This document shows positions 1-9,900 of a stretch of DNA of 26,443 bases, piece after piece; the first letter of the stretch is position 1, and the number at the start of each line of letters is the position of its first letter. The position numbers were made by a program, and so were the translations under genes. This DNA is from Pigoraptor vietnamica. Lineage: Eukaryota; Opisthokonta; Filasterea. The stretch spans positions 1 through 26,443 of the forward strand of contig CALSCQ010002977.1 in NCBI GenBank assembly GCA_943704525.1, read 5' to 3'. The notes under the pieces are model-generated. The model was given only the letters and a program-made list of their open reading frames with translations, was not told where the DNA came from and searched no databases.

Positions 1-56
1 CCCCAAAACACCCCCACCCCTCCACCCCTCTTTCCCCGCCCCCTCCTCTGACCCAC

Positions 57-592
57 CTGAATGCGGCCCTCCAGCTGTCGCTGCCTCTTGATCAGCGACT
101 GCGTCAGCTGGATCTCCTCCGGCGTCGGCAGATTGCCGGCCCTGCGCCGCAATGGCATGCATCAGCAACGCGTAGTGCGCATGCATGCAATCAACACACA
201 CACAGAATGTGCGACCGCTCACTTCTTGTCCAGTTGGTCGTCAGCCTCTGCGATGGGGGGCACAGAAGGGGGTGACGGGTGAGAACACTACGCAGGGGGC
301 AGAATCAACGCCACGGCCACCCACCGCGCCGTCCAGGCTCCGACGGCACGCTGATTGTCTTGAGGATGCGTTCGTTGCCCTCCTTCAGACCTGTCCGAAG
401 TGACGACGAATGAGCTCAAATCACCTGCGCACCACGGCCTGCATAGCATTCCCCACTCTGAATCTGCGCTCGTTGCTCCTCTCGCTTCTTTGCCCGTCGC
501 GCAGCGCGCTCCTCGAACGAGTCGACGCGAGCGCGGCCATCGTCCAGCGCGCGCCCCGACGCGGCCGCTTGCCGCTTGTGTGGGTCGCCCAT
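57..592 (-). CDS. Unidentified coiled-coil protein, 5' part only (runs off left edge)
   Basis: I do not recognise this protein. Four exons join in frame on the minus strand: 592-457, 390-325, 247-223 and 141-57, giving 104 codons that end at a phase-0 donor at 56. The ATG at 592 has A at -3 and G at +4. All introns are GT-AG and the phases (1, 1, 2, 0) agree across every junction, which is the main evidence that this is a gene. The protein is strongly charged: residues 25-45 contain a run rich in Arg, Lys and Glu (FEERAARRAKKREEQRAQIQ), and residues 76-104 (PTPEEIQLTQSLIKRQRQ onward) also look helical, so a coiled coil is likely. The third exon is only 25 nt. It is transcribed divergently from the DPM1 region and shares its promoter. 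The 3' part lies outside the window, so no function can be assigned. Confidence 0.6.
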
Positions 593-973
593 TTGGCCGC
601 CCGCAACCGCCAAAGGGACGAGGACAGCCAGGAAGGGAGGGCGGGGACCGACCGAGCCACGCACGCAGCTGCGCCGCAGGTGAAGTGTAGGGACCAAATC
701 TTCGATGGAAACGGACGACGAACGAGTGCGCCACTCGAATCAGTCAAACCGAAAACAACCAGACGCACGTGATGTCACGGGATTGCGCTTTGTTACGTGA
801 CGTCATCCATTCGGCAAGCCGGCAAGCCCACCAACCGCTCGCCTATTTGCTGCCGGCTGTGTGCCATGCTGCCATCTTGCTGCTCATTACAAAACGCGCG
901 TGTGGGCGGTGCAAAGAGTGACGGTGAACTGGCGCCGCCTTGCCCGCCGGGGGCGCCTTAGCCCCTCGTGGCC
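593..973. promoter_or_regulatory. Bidirectional promoter between coiled-coil gene and DPM1 region
   Basis: This 381-bp gap separates the divergent ATGs at 592 (-) and 974 (+). It holds a CACGTG E-box at 766-771 inside CACGTGATGTCACG, and a perfect TGACGTCA palindrome (CRE/ATF type) at 798-805. ORFs crossing it on both strands overlap one another and show no conserved motif or splice-consistent continuation. The role as a shared promoter is inferred from position and motifs. Confidence 0.5.
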
Positions 974-1285
974 ATGGACTGGCGTCAGCGCGTGCGGCGG
1001 CAGCTTGCCGTCGCCCAGCTGCAGTACCGGCTGATTACGGGTCCGGGGGGCGCGTGCGGTGGAAAGGTGCGGCTGGAACTGGTCGATCTGTAGCAGGTGT
1101 ACATGGTACGCAGTGTTTGTGCTCCGGTGTTGAGCATGAGTGTGCCCCTCTCGCAGTACTCGCCGCTCAAGGCAGCGGCGGCCCTCGGCCTCTCGCTCCT
1201 CCTCCTTTGGTGCGCGCTGCTTGTTTTCTCCGGTCCTCGCGCAATTGGGCGTGCGAGACACATGGAAACGCCCGCTCGCAGCGAG
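974..1285 (+). CDS. In-frame upstream exons of DPM1; possible SPT small-subunit-like membrane segment
   Basis: The ATG at 974 (context GGCCATGGAC) opens a frame reading MDWRQRVRRQLAVAQLQYRL. A stop at 1091-1093 must be removed by splicing. A GT-AG intron at 1067-1156 (90 nt, phase 0) does this and joins to YSPLKAAAALGLSLLLLWCA, a hydrophobic segment of about 20 residues. That frame then runs without a stop into the DPM1 start MET at 1262 and its phase-0 donor at 1285/1286. The product would be DPM1 with a 66-residue membrane-anchored N-terminal extension. The pieces QYRLIT, VYM (1094-1102) and YSPLKA resemble, in order and spacing, the QY-x-LVT-x-x-YMLEPWE region of the serine palmitoyltransferase small subunits (SPTSSA/B). 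I could not find a fully canonical splice pattern that joins all three. A wholly separate small gene is less likely because no stop codon lies between this block and the DPM1 start. Confidence 0.35.
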
Positions 1286-2539
1286 GTAGTGTCGTGCTTT
1301 CTTGTCCCCTTGTGGGTTGTGTTGTGGCATCTCACGTTCTCCTTCAGGTGTCCATTATTGTGCCAACCTACAAAGAGGCTGAGAACATCCGGCCACTGTG
1401 CGAGCGCGTGTTCAGGTTTGTTCGCAGTTGTATGCTGTTTACGACGATGTGGGCCGCGAGCTGTTCACTTATTTTGGTGCCGTCGCAGCGTTTGTCGCGA
1501 AGCCGGTCTGTCCGCCGAGCTGATCATTGTTGACGACAACTCTCGCGACGGAACAGGTGCGCTGTCGCAGTGCCATAGAACGAATGAGCTGCGCTGTGAC
1601 TCACCGTCGTCATTGTCATGTTGCAGAGGAGCTCGTGGCTGAACTGGCGGCGTCGTTTCCCGTGCGCCTGCACACGCGCCGACACGCCCGCGGCCTGAGC
1701 TCAGCAGTGCTCCTGGGCTTTGAGCTTGCCAAGTACGAGACTCTGTTGGTGCGTGTCGCTGGCGTTGGGCGGCGAAGAGTGGGTGCGAACGGGTTTTCAC
1801 ATCGTGCACTCGCGCAGGTCATGGATGCAGACCTCTCGCACCCGCCCGAGGCCATCCCTGCGGTTGCGCGGCCGGTCGTGAATGGCGAAGTCGAGTTCAC
1901 GCTTGGCTCGCGCTACATGGAGGGCGGTGGCACGAAGGTAATCAAAGGAATGGCCGTTGTTTTTTCTGTCGGGCTCAGGTGGCGGGGCGGCTGAGTTGGC
2001 TTTGCCCTTGCGCAGGATTGGCCACTGCACCGTCGGATCATCAGCCAGGGTGCCACGCTGCTCGCGCGCCCGTTGGTCGCTGTCTCGGATCCCATGTCGG
2101 GGTTTTTTGCCCTTCGACGGGAAACGTGGTTGCGAGCCACTGATTTGAACCCATCGGTGGGTTGTTTGAGTGGGGTTATGCGGCGATTTGGCGCAGTCAG
2201 CTCACTGCTCTACCGCAGGGATTCAAGATCGCCCTCGAGCTCCTTGTGAAAACGTTGCCGAGGGGGGTGCGAGAGATCCCGTACGCCTTTGTGGATCGGC
2301 AGCGCGGACAGAGCAAGCTCAAGCTGAAGACGCAGGTGCAGTATGCCTTGCAGGTCCTCCGCCTGTATGCGCGAGCATTCCCTGCCTTCTTCTTCATCGC
2401 GGCTTCTATCGCCGCATGCTCCGCTGCGCTGTTTGTCGCCGGCGTCGTTCGCTTGTGGCGAGACGGCGCGCGCGACGGCCGCTCGCCACAGTCATGGAGT
2501 GCGCAGGGGCGCAGCGGCGCATTCCGCCCCCCCGTGTAA
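1262..2539 (+). CDS. DPM1: Dolichol-phosphate mannosyltransferase catalytic subunit
   Basis: This GT2-family enzyme transfers mannose from GDP-mannose to dolichyl phosphate at the cytosolic face of the ER, making the donor for N-glycans, GPI anchors and O/C-mannosylation. Seven coding exons join in frame: 1262-1285, 1348-1415, 1489-1556, 1627-1748, 1818-1937, 2016-2156 and 2219-2539 (TAA), giving 287 aa, close to the usual 240-290. Visible motifs are VSIIVPTYKEAENIRP (9-24), IIVDDNSRDGTG near 43-53, the metal-binding DAD at 97-99 (VMDADLSHPPE), GSRYMEGGG, DPMSGFFALRR (159-169) and the QRGQSKLK region near 209-216. One C-terminal membrane segment (about 234-258) suggests a yeast-type self-anchored enzyme rather than one that depends wholly on DPM2/DPM3. 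The ATG at 1262 is the conservative start; the frame is open upstream to 1097 and, after splicing, to 974. Confidence 0.93.
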
Positions 2540-2693
2540 CCAAAATTTTGATGACCGTGGTCACGTGCCACCAACAAAGGACTCATCCAATGTCCAGCTG
2601 ACGAGCGTGGGTGCGCCCACCGCACACGGCAGAAAACACAGAGCACTGGCCACAACAGCCGGCAACCACGCCGGAAGTGCGGGCGGTGCCGAT
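2540..2693 (+). promoter_or_regulatory. Short intergenic promoter of aconitase with E-box
   Basis: Only 154 bp separate the DPM1 stop from the aconitase ATG. The gap includes TCACGTGCC with CACGTG at 2562-2567. No TATA-like box stands out. The aconitase frame is open upstream through this gap, but that looks like chance in GC-rich DNA. Confidence 0.4.
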
Positions 2694-5426
2694 ATGCTTG
2701 CGCTGTTCAGATCGCGCGCCGCGGCGCCATGGGCCTGTGCCCGCGCCCGCGCGCTGCACTACGACAGCCTCACGCGGAATGTGTCCGCCTTCCGCGACGC
2801 CAACGGCGGACGCGCCCTGTCTGCCGCCGAGAAGATCGTGTACGGCCACCTCGTCGACCCCCGCGTGAATGTCGCGCGCGGTGAGACGTACTTGCAGCTG
2901 CGCCCTGACCGGGTCGCCCTCCAGGATGCATCGGCGCAGACGGCCGTGCTCCAGTTCATGCTCACGGGCCTCGGGCTCACCGCCGTGCCCACGAGCATCC
3001 ACTGCGACCACCTCATTGTCGCGAGTGGCGGCGCAGAGTCCGATGTCGCTGCCTCCGTGCGGGAGAACCGGGAGGTGTTTGAGTTTCTGGAGAGCGCCTC
3101 GCGCAAGTACGGAATCTCGTTCTGGCGGCCCGGCAGCGGCATCATCCATCAGATTGTGCTTGAGAACATGGCGACGCCTGGCGGCCTTCTTATCGGCTGC
3201 GACAGCCACACGCCCAACGCCGGCGGGCTGTGCATGGCCGCGGTGGGTGTCGGCGGGGCGGACGCTGTCGACGCGATGAGCGGCATGTCGTGGGAGCTGC
3301 GCGCGCCGCGTCTTCTCGGCGTGCGCCTCACCGGACGCCTGAATGCGTGGGCAACTCCAAAGGACGTGATCCTCTCGCTTGCGGGCCGTCTCACCGTCAA
3401 GGGCGGCACGGGTTACATCGTGGAGTATTTTGGGCCCGGCGTGAACACGCTGTCGGCGACAGGCATGGCCACGATCTGCAACATGGGCGCTGAGATTGGG
3501 GTGAGTGGTGGCGTCGGGGACAGATCCTTCGGCGCGATGCTTCTGCAGGCAGCCGCTGCTCCGGATTTCGCTGCTCACTGTCTGATGTATGACTGTGAAA
3601 CCTTGGAACAGGCGACGTGCTCGCTCTTTCCGTACACGGCGGCAATGTCCGAGTATCTCCGCGCAACTGGCCGTTCGTCTGTCGCCGATGCCAGCGACAA
3701 GGTCGCGTCGAAGCTCCTCTGCGCGGACGCAGGTTGCGAATACGACAAGGTCATCGACCTTGACCTTGGCGCCATTGAGCCCCGCGTCAACGGGCCGTTC
3801 ACGCCGGGTGAGTGCGTTTTTGGTGCAGCCTGTAATGCGTGACGGTGGTGACGCTGACGTCTGGCGTGGACATGTTAATGTGCGTGTGCAGACCTATCGA
3901 CGCCGATATCTGGTCTGCGCTCTGCGGCCTCCGAGAACGGTTGGCCATCCGCGGTGAGCGCTGCGCTGATTGGCAGCTGCACCAATTCGAGCTATGAGGA
4001 CATGGCACGTGTCGCAGCGCTCGTGCGCCAGGCGAGGGAGCGCGGGTTGCGCTTGAAGACGGACCTGTTTGTCACGCCCGGCTCGGAGCGTATCCGGGCC
4101 ACGTGCGAGCGCGACGGCATTTTGCGCGAGCTGGAGGGCGCCGGGGCCCGCATCCTAGCGAACGCGTGCGGCCCTTGCATAGGACAGTGGGATCGCACGG
4201 GCGTTGAGCGCGGGCAAAAGAACTCGATCTTGTCTTCGTTCAATCGGAACTTCGCGGCTCGCAACGACGGAAACCCCGGCACCCATAATTTCCTCGCGTC
4301 GCCGGAGATTGTGACGGCCATGGCGTTCGCGGGGACGTTGAACTTCAATCCCCTTGTTGACGAACTCGTGGGCGACGATGGACGGCCATTTCGCTTTGAA
4401 GCGCCGGCGCCCTCGCGACTCCCGCCGTCCGGGCTGTCCGTTGCGGTGGCCGAAAGCGCGGCCAGTGCCGACTCCGGCGCGGCGCCGACCGTCTCAATCG
4501 ACCCCAAATCGCAGCGGCTTCAAGCGCTCACTCCGTTTCCATCTTGGGACGGTCACGACTTCCACGATCTTGCGGTTCTGATCAAGGTCGCTGGAAAGTG
4601 CACGACGGACCACATCAGTGCTGCAGGCGCGTGGCTCAAGTACAAGGGCCACCTCGATAACATCGCCGAGAACACACTCATTGGAGCTGTAAACGCAGAC
4701 AACGGGAAGGTGAACTCTGTCTTTAATCGACTCAACGGCAAGGTATGTACCGCGACGTCGCTTGCGTATCGGCTGCCTGTTTGCCTGTTTTTTTTTGATC
4801 GGATTTTCCCTCATGTGCCCAGTACGAATCTGTGCCTTCTGTGGCTCGTCAGTACAAGGCGGCGGGTATTCGATGGATCGTCATTGGTGACGAGAATTAT
4901 GGCGAAGGGAGCGCTAGGGAGCACGCAGCCATGCAGCCCCGGCATTTGGGTACGTCTTGGAATTCGCACCGCGGGAAACTGCTCATTTTTCTCACTCGCA
5001 TGCTGACGTGAGTTATCCTTATCCTCGACAATTGCAGGAGGCGTAGCCATAATATGTAAGTGTGGGATTTTTTCTGGCTCTGAGGGTGAGTGTGTTTCCC
5101 CCCTTGACTTACGTTAAATTTATTTCGTAGGCCGAAGTTTTGCTCGTATCCACGAGACGAACTTGAAAAAGCAAGGCATTTTGCCGCTTACGTTCGCGGA
5201 GAAGCCGGATTACGACAAAGTCGGACCCCGAGACGTTGTGTCCATTATCGGTTTGGAAGGCTTGACGCCAGAGTCGCGCATATCAATGCGTGTTAAGCAA
5301 GCTTCCACCGGCGACGTTGTTACGTTCCCGCTTGTTCACACGTTGAGTCAAGCGCAAATCGATTGGTTTAAAGCGGGTAGCGCACTGAACTTCGTCGCTC
5401 AAAGCCGTACGAGTGGTACTCGATAA
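2694..5426 (+). CDS. ACO2: Aconitate hydratase, mitochondrial
   Basis: This enzyme interconverts citrate and isocitrate in the mitochondrial matrix (TCA cycle) using a [4Fe-4S] cluster. Six exons join in frame: 2694-3500, 3612-3807, 3892-4742, 4823-4949, 5038-5055 and 5131-5426 (TAA), giving 764 aa against about 780 in the family. The N-terminus ([20 protein letters not shown]) is an Arg/Ala-rich targeting peptide with no acidic residue. Motifs include [30 protein letters not shown] joined to [19 protein letters not shown] with C364, and [10 protein letters not shown] with C427 and C430. The 63- and 3-residue spacing equals that of the three cluster cysteines of bovine aconitase. [17 protein letters not shown] and [14 protein letters not shown] mark the C-terminal swivel domain. 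Exon 5 is an 18-nt microexon. Intron 1 (3501-3611) is 111 nt and has no in-frame stop, so it can be mistaken for coding sequence. Confidence 0.95.
5038..5055 (+). other. ACO2: 18-nt microexon of the aconitase gene
   Basis: The sequence between the acceptor ending at 5037 and the donor at 5056 (GTAAGT) is only 18 nt. It encodes the end of GG plus VAII, bridging RHL-G and C-RSFARIHE. This matches the conserved aconitase segment GGRAIITKSFARIHE, so its inclusion is required by homology. It is easy for gene finders to miss. Confidence 0.85.
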
Positions 5427-5546
5427 ACCATGTCGACCTATTATTATAATCAAACTACCTTGACTCTAGCTTCTCAACGAGACTAAGCCATAAGATATTG
5501 TGGCAGGAACGCAGCCGCGTAGAAGGAAAAGCGCAAAATGGCACGT

Positions 5547-5734
5547 CGCTTGTCTCTCCCTATTTCGCTCTGCTGTGAACGCGCGGGCTAAGAGTGAAGG
5601 ATTGATTCGTTTGAACACATATCTAGATTGATTGTTGTAACGCTTGTCTCTCCCTATTTCGCTCTGCTGTGAACGCGCGGGCTAAGAGTGAAGGATTGAT
5701 TCGTTTGAACACATATCTAGATTGATTGTTGTAA
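5547..5734. repeat. Perfect 94-bp tandem duplication
   Basis: Positions 5547-5640 and 5641-5734 are identical 94-bp units, starting CGCTTGTCTC and ending GATTGTTGTAA. The next bases (5735-5736, CG) begin a third copy that stops at once. The absence of any mismatch means the duplication is recent or is kept uniform by conversion, or it could be an assembly artefact. It lies 120 bp after the aconitase stop, so it may fall in that gene's 3' UTR. Confidence 0.95.
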
Positions 5735-6349
5735 CGTGATCTATGCTGTGAATGAATTAATTCTCTTATACAGGTAGATTGATCTATGGTTAGATTGATA
5801 CTACCCACGAGAGGGCGGGGCAAGCGCCTGTCTAACTTCATAGCATATTCCGTTATGCGTCTTTTCCTGCTATGCATAATTCAAAAACAGTGTGTTGACG
5901 TATTGCTGGCTGATATATTATTGTGAGCTGTTATGACCGTTCTCATCAACCCAATATCATAACATAAGGAAACAAAAAGTGTACGGGGGCAACCTTCGTG
6001 GCACAATTGTCGCCCGTCAGTCTAAGAGCGATTGGTGGTACACCAGTCGCCGGCGGTCACTAACAAGCTAAGCACGACTATCGGATTCAACGTGAGTCTG
6101 TTCGATGCATGGTCTGAAGAGAATGTGTCCCGTGTAGGCGTATGTGTGTGTGTGCGAGCGTGTTTCCAGTCTCCACAGGGGCCCAAGCCTACGCACGCGT
6201 GCCGTGTGAGTGTAAGTTTGTTGGTGGTGTTTGCGTGCAAGTACAGTCAAAGTTGGCACACGCATGTGATCCGATCGTTCGTGTATGGCGTGAGTGTGAC
6301 ATGTGTTATGGCAGTGGCGGTGGTTGGTGGTGTGTCTGTTGTGGCGTAC

Positions 6350-6536
6350 TGTGTGTGCACATTTGTGTGTGTGTGGTGTATGTATGTATTACTACTGAAT
6401 GTGTGTGTGCACATTTGTGTGTGTGTGTGTGTGTGGTGTACTACTACTACAGTGTGCATGCACATTTGTGTGTGTGTGTGTGTGTGTGTGTTGTGTGTGT
6501 GGTGTACTACTACTACATGTGTGTGTGCACATGTGT

Positions 6537-6572
<36 letters not shown>

Positions 6573-6593
6573 CGTGTGTGTGCCGTGTGTGTG

Positions 6594-6651
<58 letters not shown>

Positions 6652-6660
6652 TGTGTGTGC
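6350..6660. repeat. Compound GT/CA microsatellite with higher-order units
   Basis: The region is dominated by GT dinucleotides, with a pure run at 6596-6650 (55 nt). A larger unit of 60-66 bp is superimposed: each unit has GTGCACATTTGTG, a GT run, then GGTGTA followed by TACTAC-type trinucleotides. GGTGTA recurs at 6375, 6435 and 6501. Three GCCGTGTGTGT steps follow near 6571-6600. Overlapping reading frames here are repeat artefacts and not genes. Confidence 0.95.
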
Positions 6661-6935
6661 CGTTTGTGTTTTGGTCATCCCTTTTTGACAAACCCGGAGC
6701 AATTTTGATGTCGTACTAAACCCCCACTGTTCGTTGAAATGGCTATTGATACCTGCAAAACATGGCCCGTCGGAAGGCACACCCACACGCACCACACACG
6801 ATCGGCATCACCGCAAGTTTCAGTCATATACGTACATAGAGGATGCCATTACGACTGTCGTTGAACATACAAGAACGTTTGGAATTGTTCAAAATTTTGC
6901 GGTCGATAACTATTTCTACGTAAGGTGACGCCGCC

Positions 6936-9900
6936 ATGGCGGCGCGCGGCGAGACGCCAACCTCTGCAACAGAGGGTGCGAAAGCTGAGGGTGCAGAATC
7001 CGCGACCTCAATGTCGCTACCTCGCTCGAGCTCGAATGTTTCGGCGCCCGCCATAGCTGTGGAGGCACCGAGTCCATCGTATCGCGGCGATACCGAATCG
7101 CCTCAGACGTCGTTCTCAGTGAAGCGACTGGCGGGGCAAGTGAGTTATTGCCGGTCGTCTGAAACGCCGTGTGGCCTGACGGTGCTCACCCCGAAACCTC
7201 CGCAGGGCATCAGCGTGGTCGGCCATGGCATTGGCGCGGTTGGCAAGGGCGTTGGGTCGGTGGGCAAGGGCGTCGGCACCGTCGGCAAGGGCGTGGGCAG
7301 CGTTGGTGTAGCCGTCGGGTCGTCCGTGGGTCACGGGGTGCGCCACGTCGGAAGGTGCGATGCGTGTCGTCATAATTTGATCGATCTTGCCCAACTGCTC
7401 ATGCCGGGTCGCGCACAGGGGAATTGGGGTTGCGGGCAAGTTTGCCGTATCGACAGCCGCCGTACCCTTTCAGCGCACGTCTGCTTTCGTTACGTCCATC
7501 GCCAACGACACGTCATTGTTTCCGGAGACAAAAGGCAGCCAGGCACAGGCTCAGGAGGACGCGTCGTCGGATCCGTTGGCCTTGGGCTCTGGATCGGTGA
7601 GCATTCGCCGCGGAAAGTGGCGCAGAATTGCCGCGCGCCAAATCCTCAACATGTGCCGCATTTCGTTTCGCAGGAGAGCGAGGATGAAGTGGACGACGAC
7701 GACCTGCCGCGACTCTCGGCGCCAGCTCAGACTCCAGACGACGAAGCGACGCCCCATGTGAGCCGGCGGACGCTCTCGATCAAACAGTCGCCCGAGGTAA
7801 ATGTAGTTTGGCTTGGAGACGTGCTCGTTCTTTGCCCGTAGTCTTTATCTCACCTCGATTCTTGCAGGAGTTCACACTGTACGTCCTTGCGCTGCGCTGC
7901 TTTCTGAATCCTTTCGAGGACGATGCCGCTGTTGCGGAGGCGGACGACAACTGGGCGAGCAAGCTCACGTTTGGCCTCACGGACCAGCTGGAGGACCTCA
8001 TCGTGGACAAGTCGGCGCAGCTGTCGCTCGGCCAGGTCCGCCGCCTGATGCGCCACGTGCGCGACTTCATTGAGCGCCTCGGGCGAGAGGCCGACCCCGA
8101 CGAGCTGTTCATGAAGAGCCTCCGGAAGTTCGTCGACCGGCTTGCGTTCCAGGCCCCCGAGCTCGTGTCGAAGGGCAAGGCGACGCGGAGCGGCCTCATT
8201 TCCCTCTACAGGTGCGCTGGCTGCGCATTGGGTGCCGCGGCGGCCGTGCATGGGTGCTGATGACCGGCTTGCGCAGGGAAATTTTGCGCATCGAGATGTC
8301 CCGGAAGGAAGGCGGTGTCGTGGATGAGAAGCTCTTCAGCGAGCGCATTGCGCGCTTTGAGAAGCTTGTGGGCCGTGATCTGGAGGATCGCAGCAAGAAC
8401 GCGAACAGCAACCGCCGCCGCGTCTCGCTGTTCGGCAACGCGCAGGCGGGAAGGGAGACGCGCTCGACAATCCACAGCATCGCTTCTAAGGACAAGTACC
8501 TTGCGCGGGTGCGTGTGTGCCTACTTTCGTCTGGCTGTGCGGACGCCCTTTGTGTTGTCTGGCGCGCGCGAATTGGAGGCTAAATATACGCTCGCTCCTT
8601 TGTCAGGTGTTTGACGTCGGCGAGGACGAGCACGCACGCATCAAGCAGACGGAGGAATTTGTGCAGACGAAGGAGGTCATTATTGACGAGCTCAAGTCGC
8701 GCCTCAAGTCGCTTGACGCGCACCCCTTCTACAACAAGGAGACGTTTGTGCAGAAGACGGCCGCGTTCCTCAAGTGGAAGGCGTCGCAGGAGGAGGCGAT
8801 CCACAAGATGCTCGCGGTTCTCGGCGCCGACAAGCCGGAGCAGTCGGAGGAGTTTGTTCCGCCGCCCAGTGAGGTGTGTGCGTGGTGTGAGGTATACTCG
8901 TCTGTACTGGTCGGCTAATGGCGTACCGTCCCTGTGAATGGATGTAGAGCGGCGACGCAGTCCCCGTGGAGTTTATTGTGACCGTGTGTAAGGCGCGCGA
9001 TCTCACGGGCAAGGACAAGACGGGCTTTAGCGACCCCTACGTTACCATCGAGCACGGGGGTGAAGGTGTGTTGTGTTGTTTTGCTGCTCTGTTCCAACTA
9101 TGGGAGGAAAATGAGAAGGGTGTGGAACTGGTGGCCGCCGCCTCATATCGCGCCCATTGTCCAGCCATGCGCACGTCCACATGCAAGCAGACGCTGAACC
9201 CGTCGTGGTTCGAGCGCTGTAAGTTTGCCATCAAGCCGGACACGAAGACATTCGAGGTCAAGTTTGCGGTGTGGGACGAGGACGAGCCGTCGGAGAAGTG
9301 GGTTGTGCCGCGGTGCCAGAATGCGGGCCGTGCAGTGGTGTTGCCTGGCGGGGTGCTGATGGCCGCGCATTGCTTGCCCACAGGCTCTTTTCGATGAAGA
9401 TGCTGAATCTCTTCGACAACAAGGACGACTTTCTCGGCCAGGTGACGGTGACCGTCAACTTGTCCGACATGTTGCGGTATCCCGTCGAGCGCTGGTACAA
9501 GCTCGAGAAGCGCCACAAGCGATCTCACATCAGCGGCGAAATCCTCCTCAAGTTTGAGGTCGTTACGAAGGGGGGTTCGAAGGACAAGGCCCAGCAGCCG
9601 ACGTTTGCTCGTGTGCAGCGGTCGAACACGAACCCCCAGAGCATCGCGCAGGCCGCGAAGGACGCCAAGAACCCGGACTACCACCACCTCTACCGCGTGC
9701 TCGTGGAGCGCTGCTTCGCTTACGAGTACTCGCTCTTCCAGGCACGCCTCCAGCGCGAAGGCGGCGCGGGAAAGAAGCGGATGTATTTCCGGCCCTCGCA
9801 AACGCTGTTTATGCTTCTTCAGGAGTTTGGCCTCCGTTACTGCGTGGGCAATCTTTACCGAGTGCTCGTCGCAACGGAGATTGCCGCTCAGAGCTACGCG

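Larger units (their letters stand above)
5427..6935. other. 1.5-kb gene-poor spacer between aconitase and the Munc13 gene
   Basis: This is the longest stretch without a supportable gene. It is clearly more AT-rich than its flanks up to about 6130 and from about 6660 to 6935, and it contains a tandem duplication (5547-5734) and a GT-rich microsatellite (about 6350-6660). ORFs here are either low-complexity Val/Cys or Thr/His translations of the GT repeat or short frames without motifs. The last few hundred bases presumably carry the promoter and 5' UTR of the Munc13 gene, but I see no recognisable box. No CACGTG occurs near the ATG at 6936. Confidence 0.6.

Noticed and set aside
1-8. CCCCAAAA at the window start, the ciliate telomere unit
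   Set aside because: A single copy only, inside an intron of a gene that continues leftward. Intron density and gene content also do not suggest a ciliate nanochromosome end.
2343-2693. Extension of the aconitase frame upstream to an ATG at 2343
   Set aside because: It would overlap the DPM1 last exon in another frame and put about 117 unrelated residues before a typical mitochondrial targeting peptide. The ATG at 2694 fits the family.
3501-3611. 37-residue insertion in aconitase
   Set aside because: Bounded by GTGAGT and a good acceptor, and absent from the family; treated as an intron.
5623-5877. 84-codon minus-strand frame over the tandem duplication
   Set aside because: No motif and no splice partner; the frame exists partly because of the repeat.
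6032-6688. Val/Cys-rich and Thr/His-rich frames over the GT repeat
   Set aside because: These are translations of the microsatellite in its different frames.
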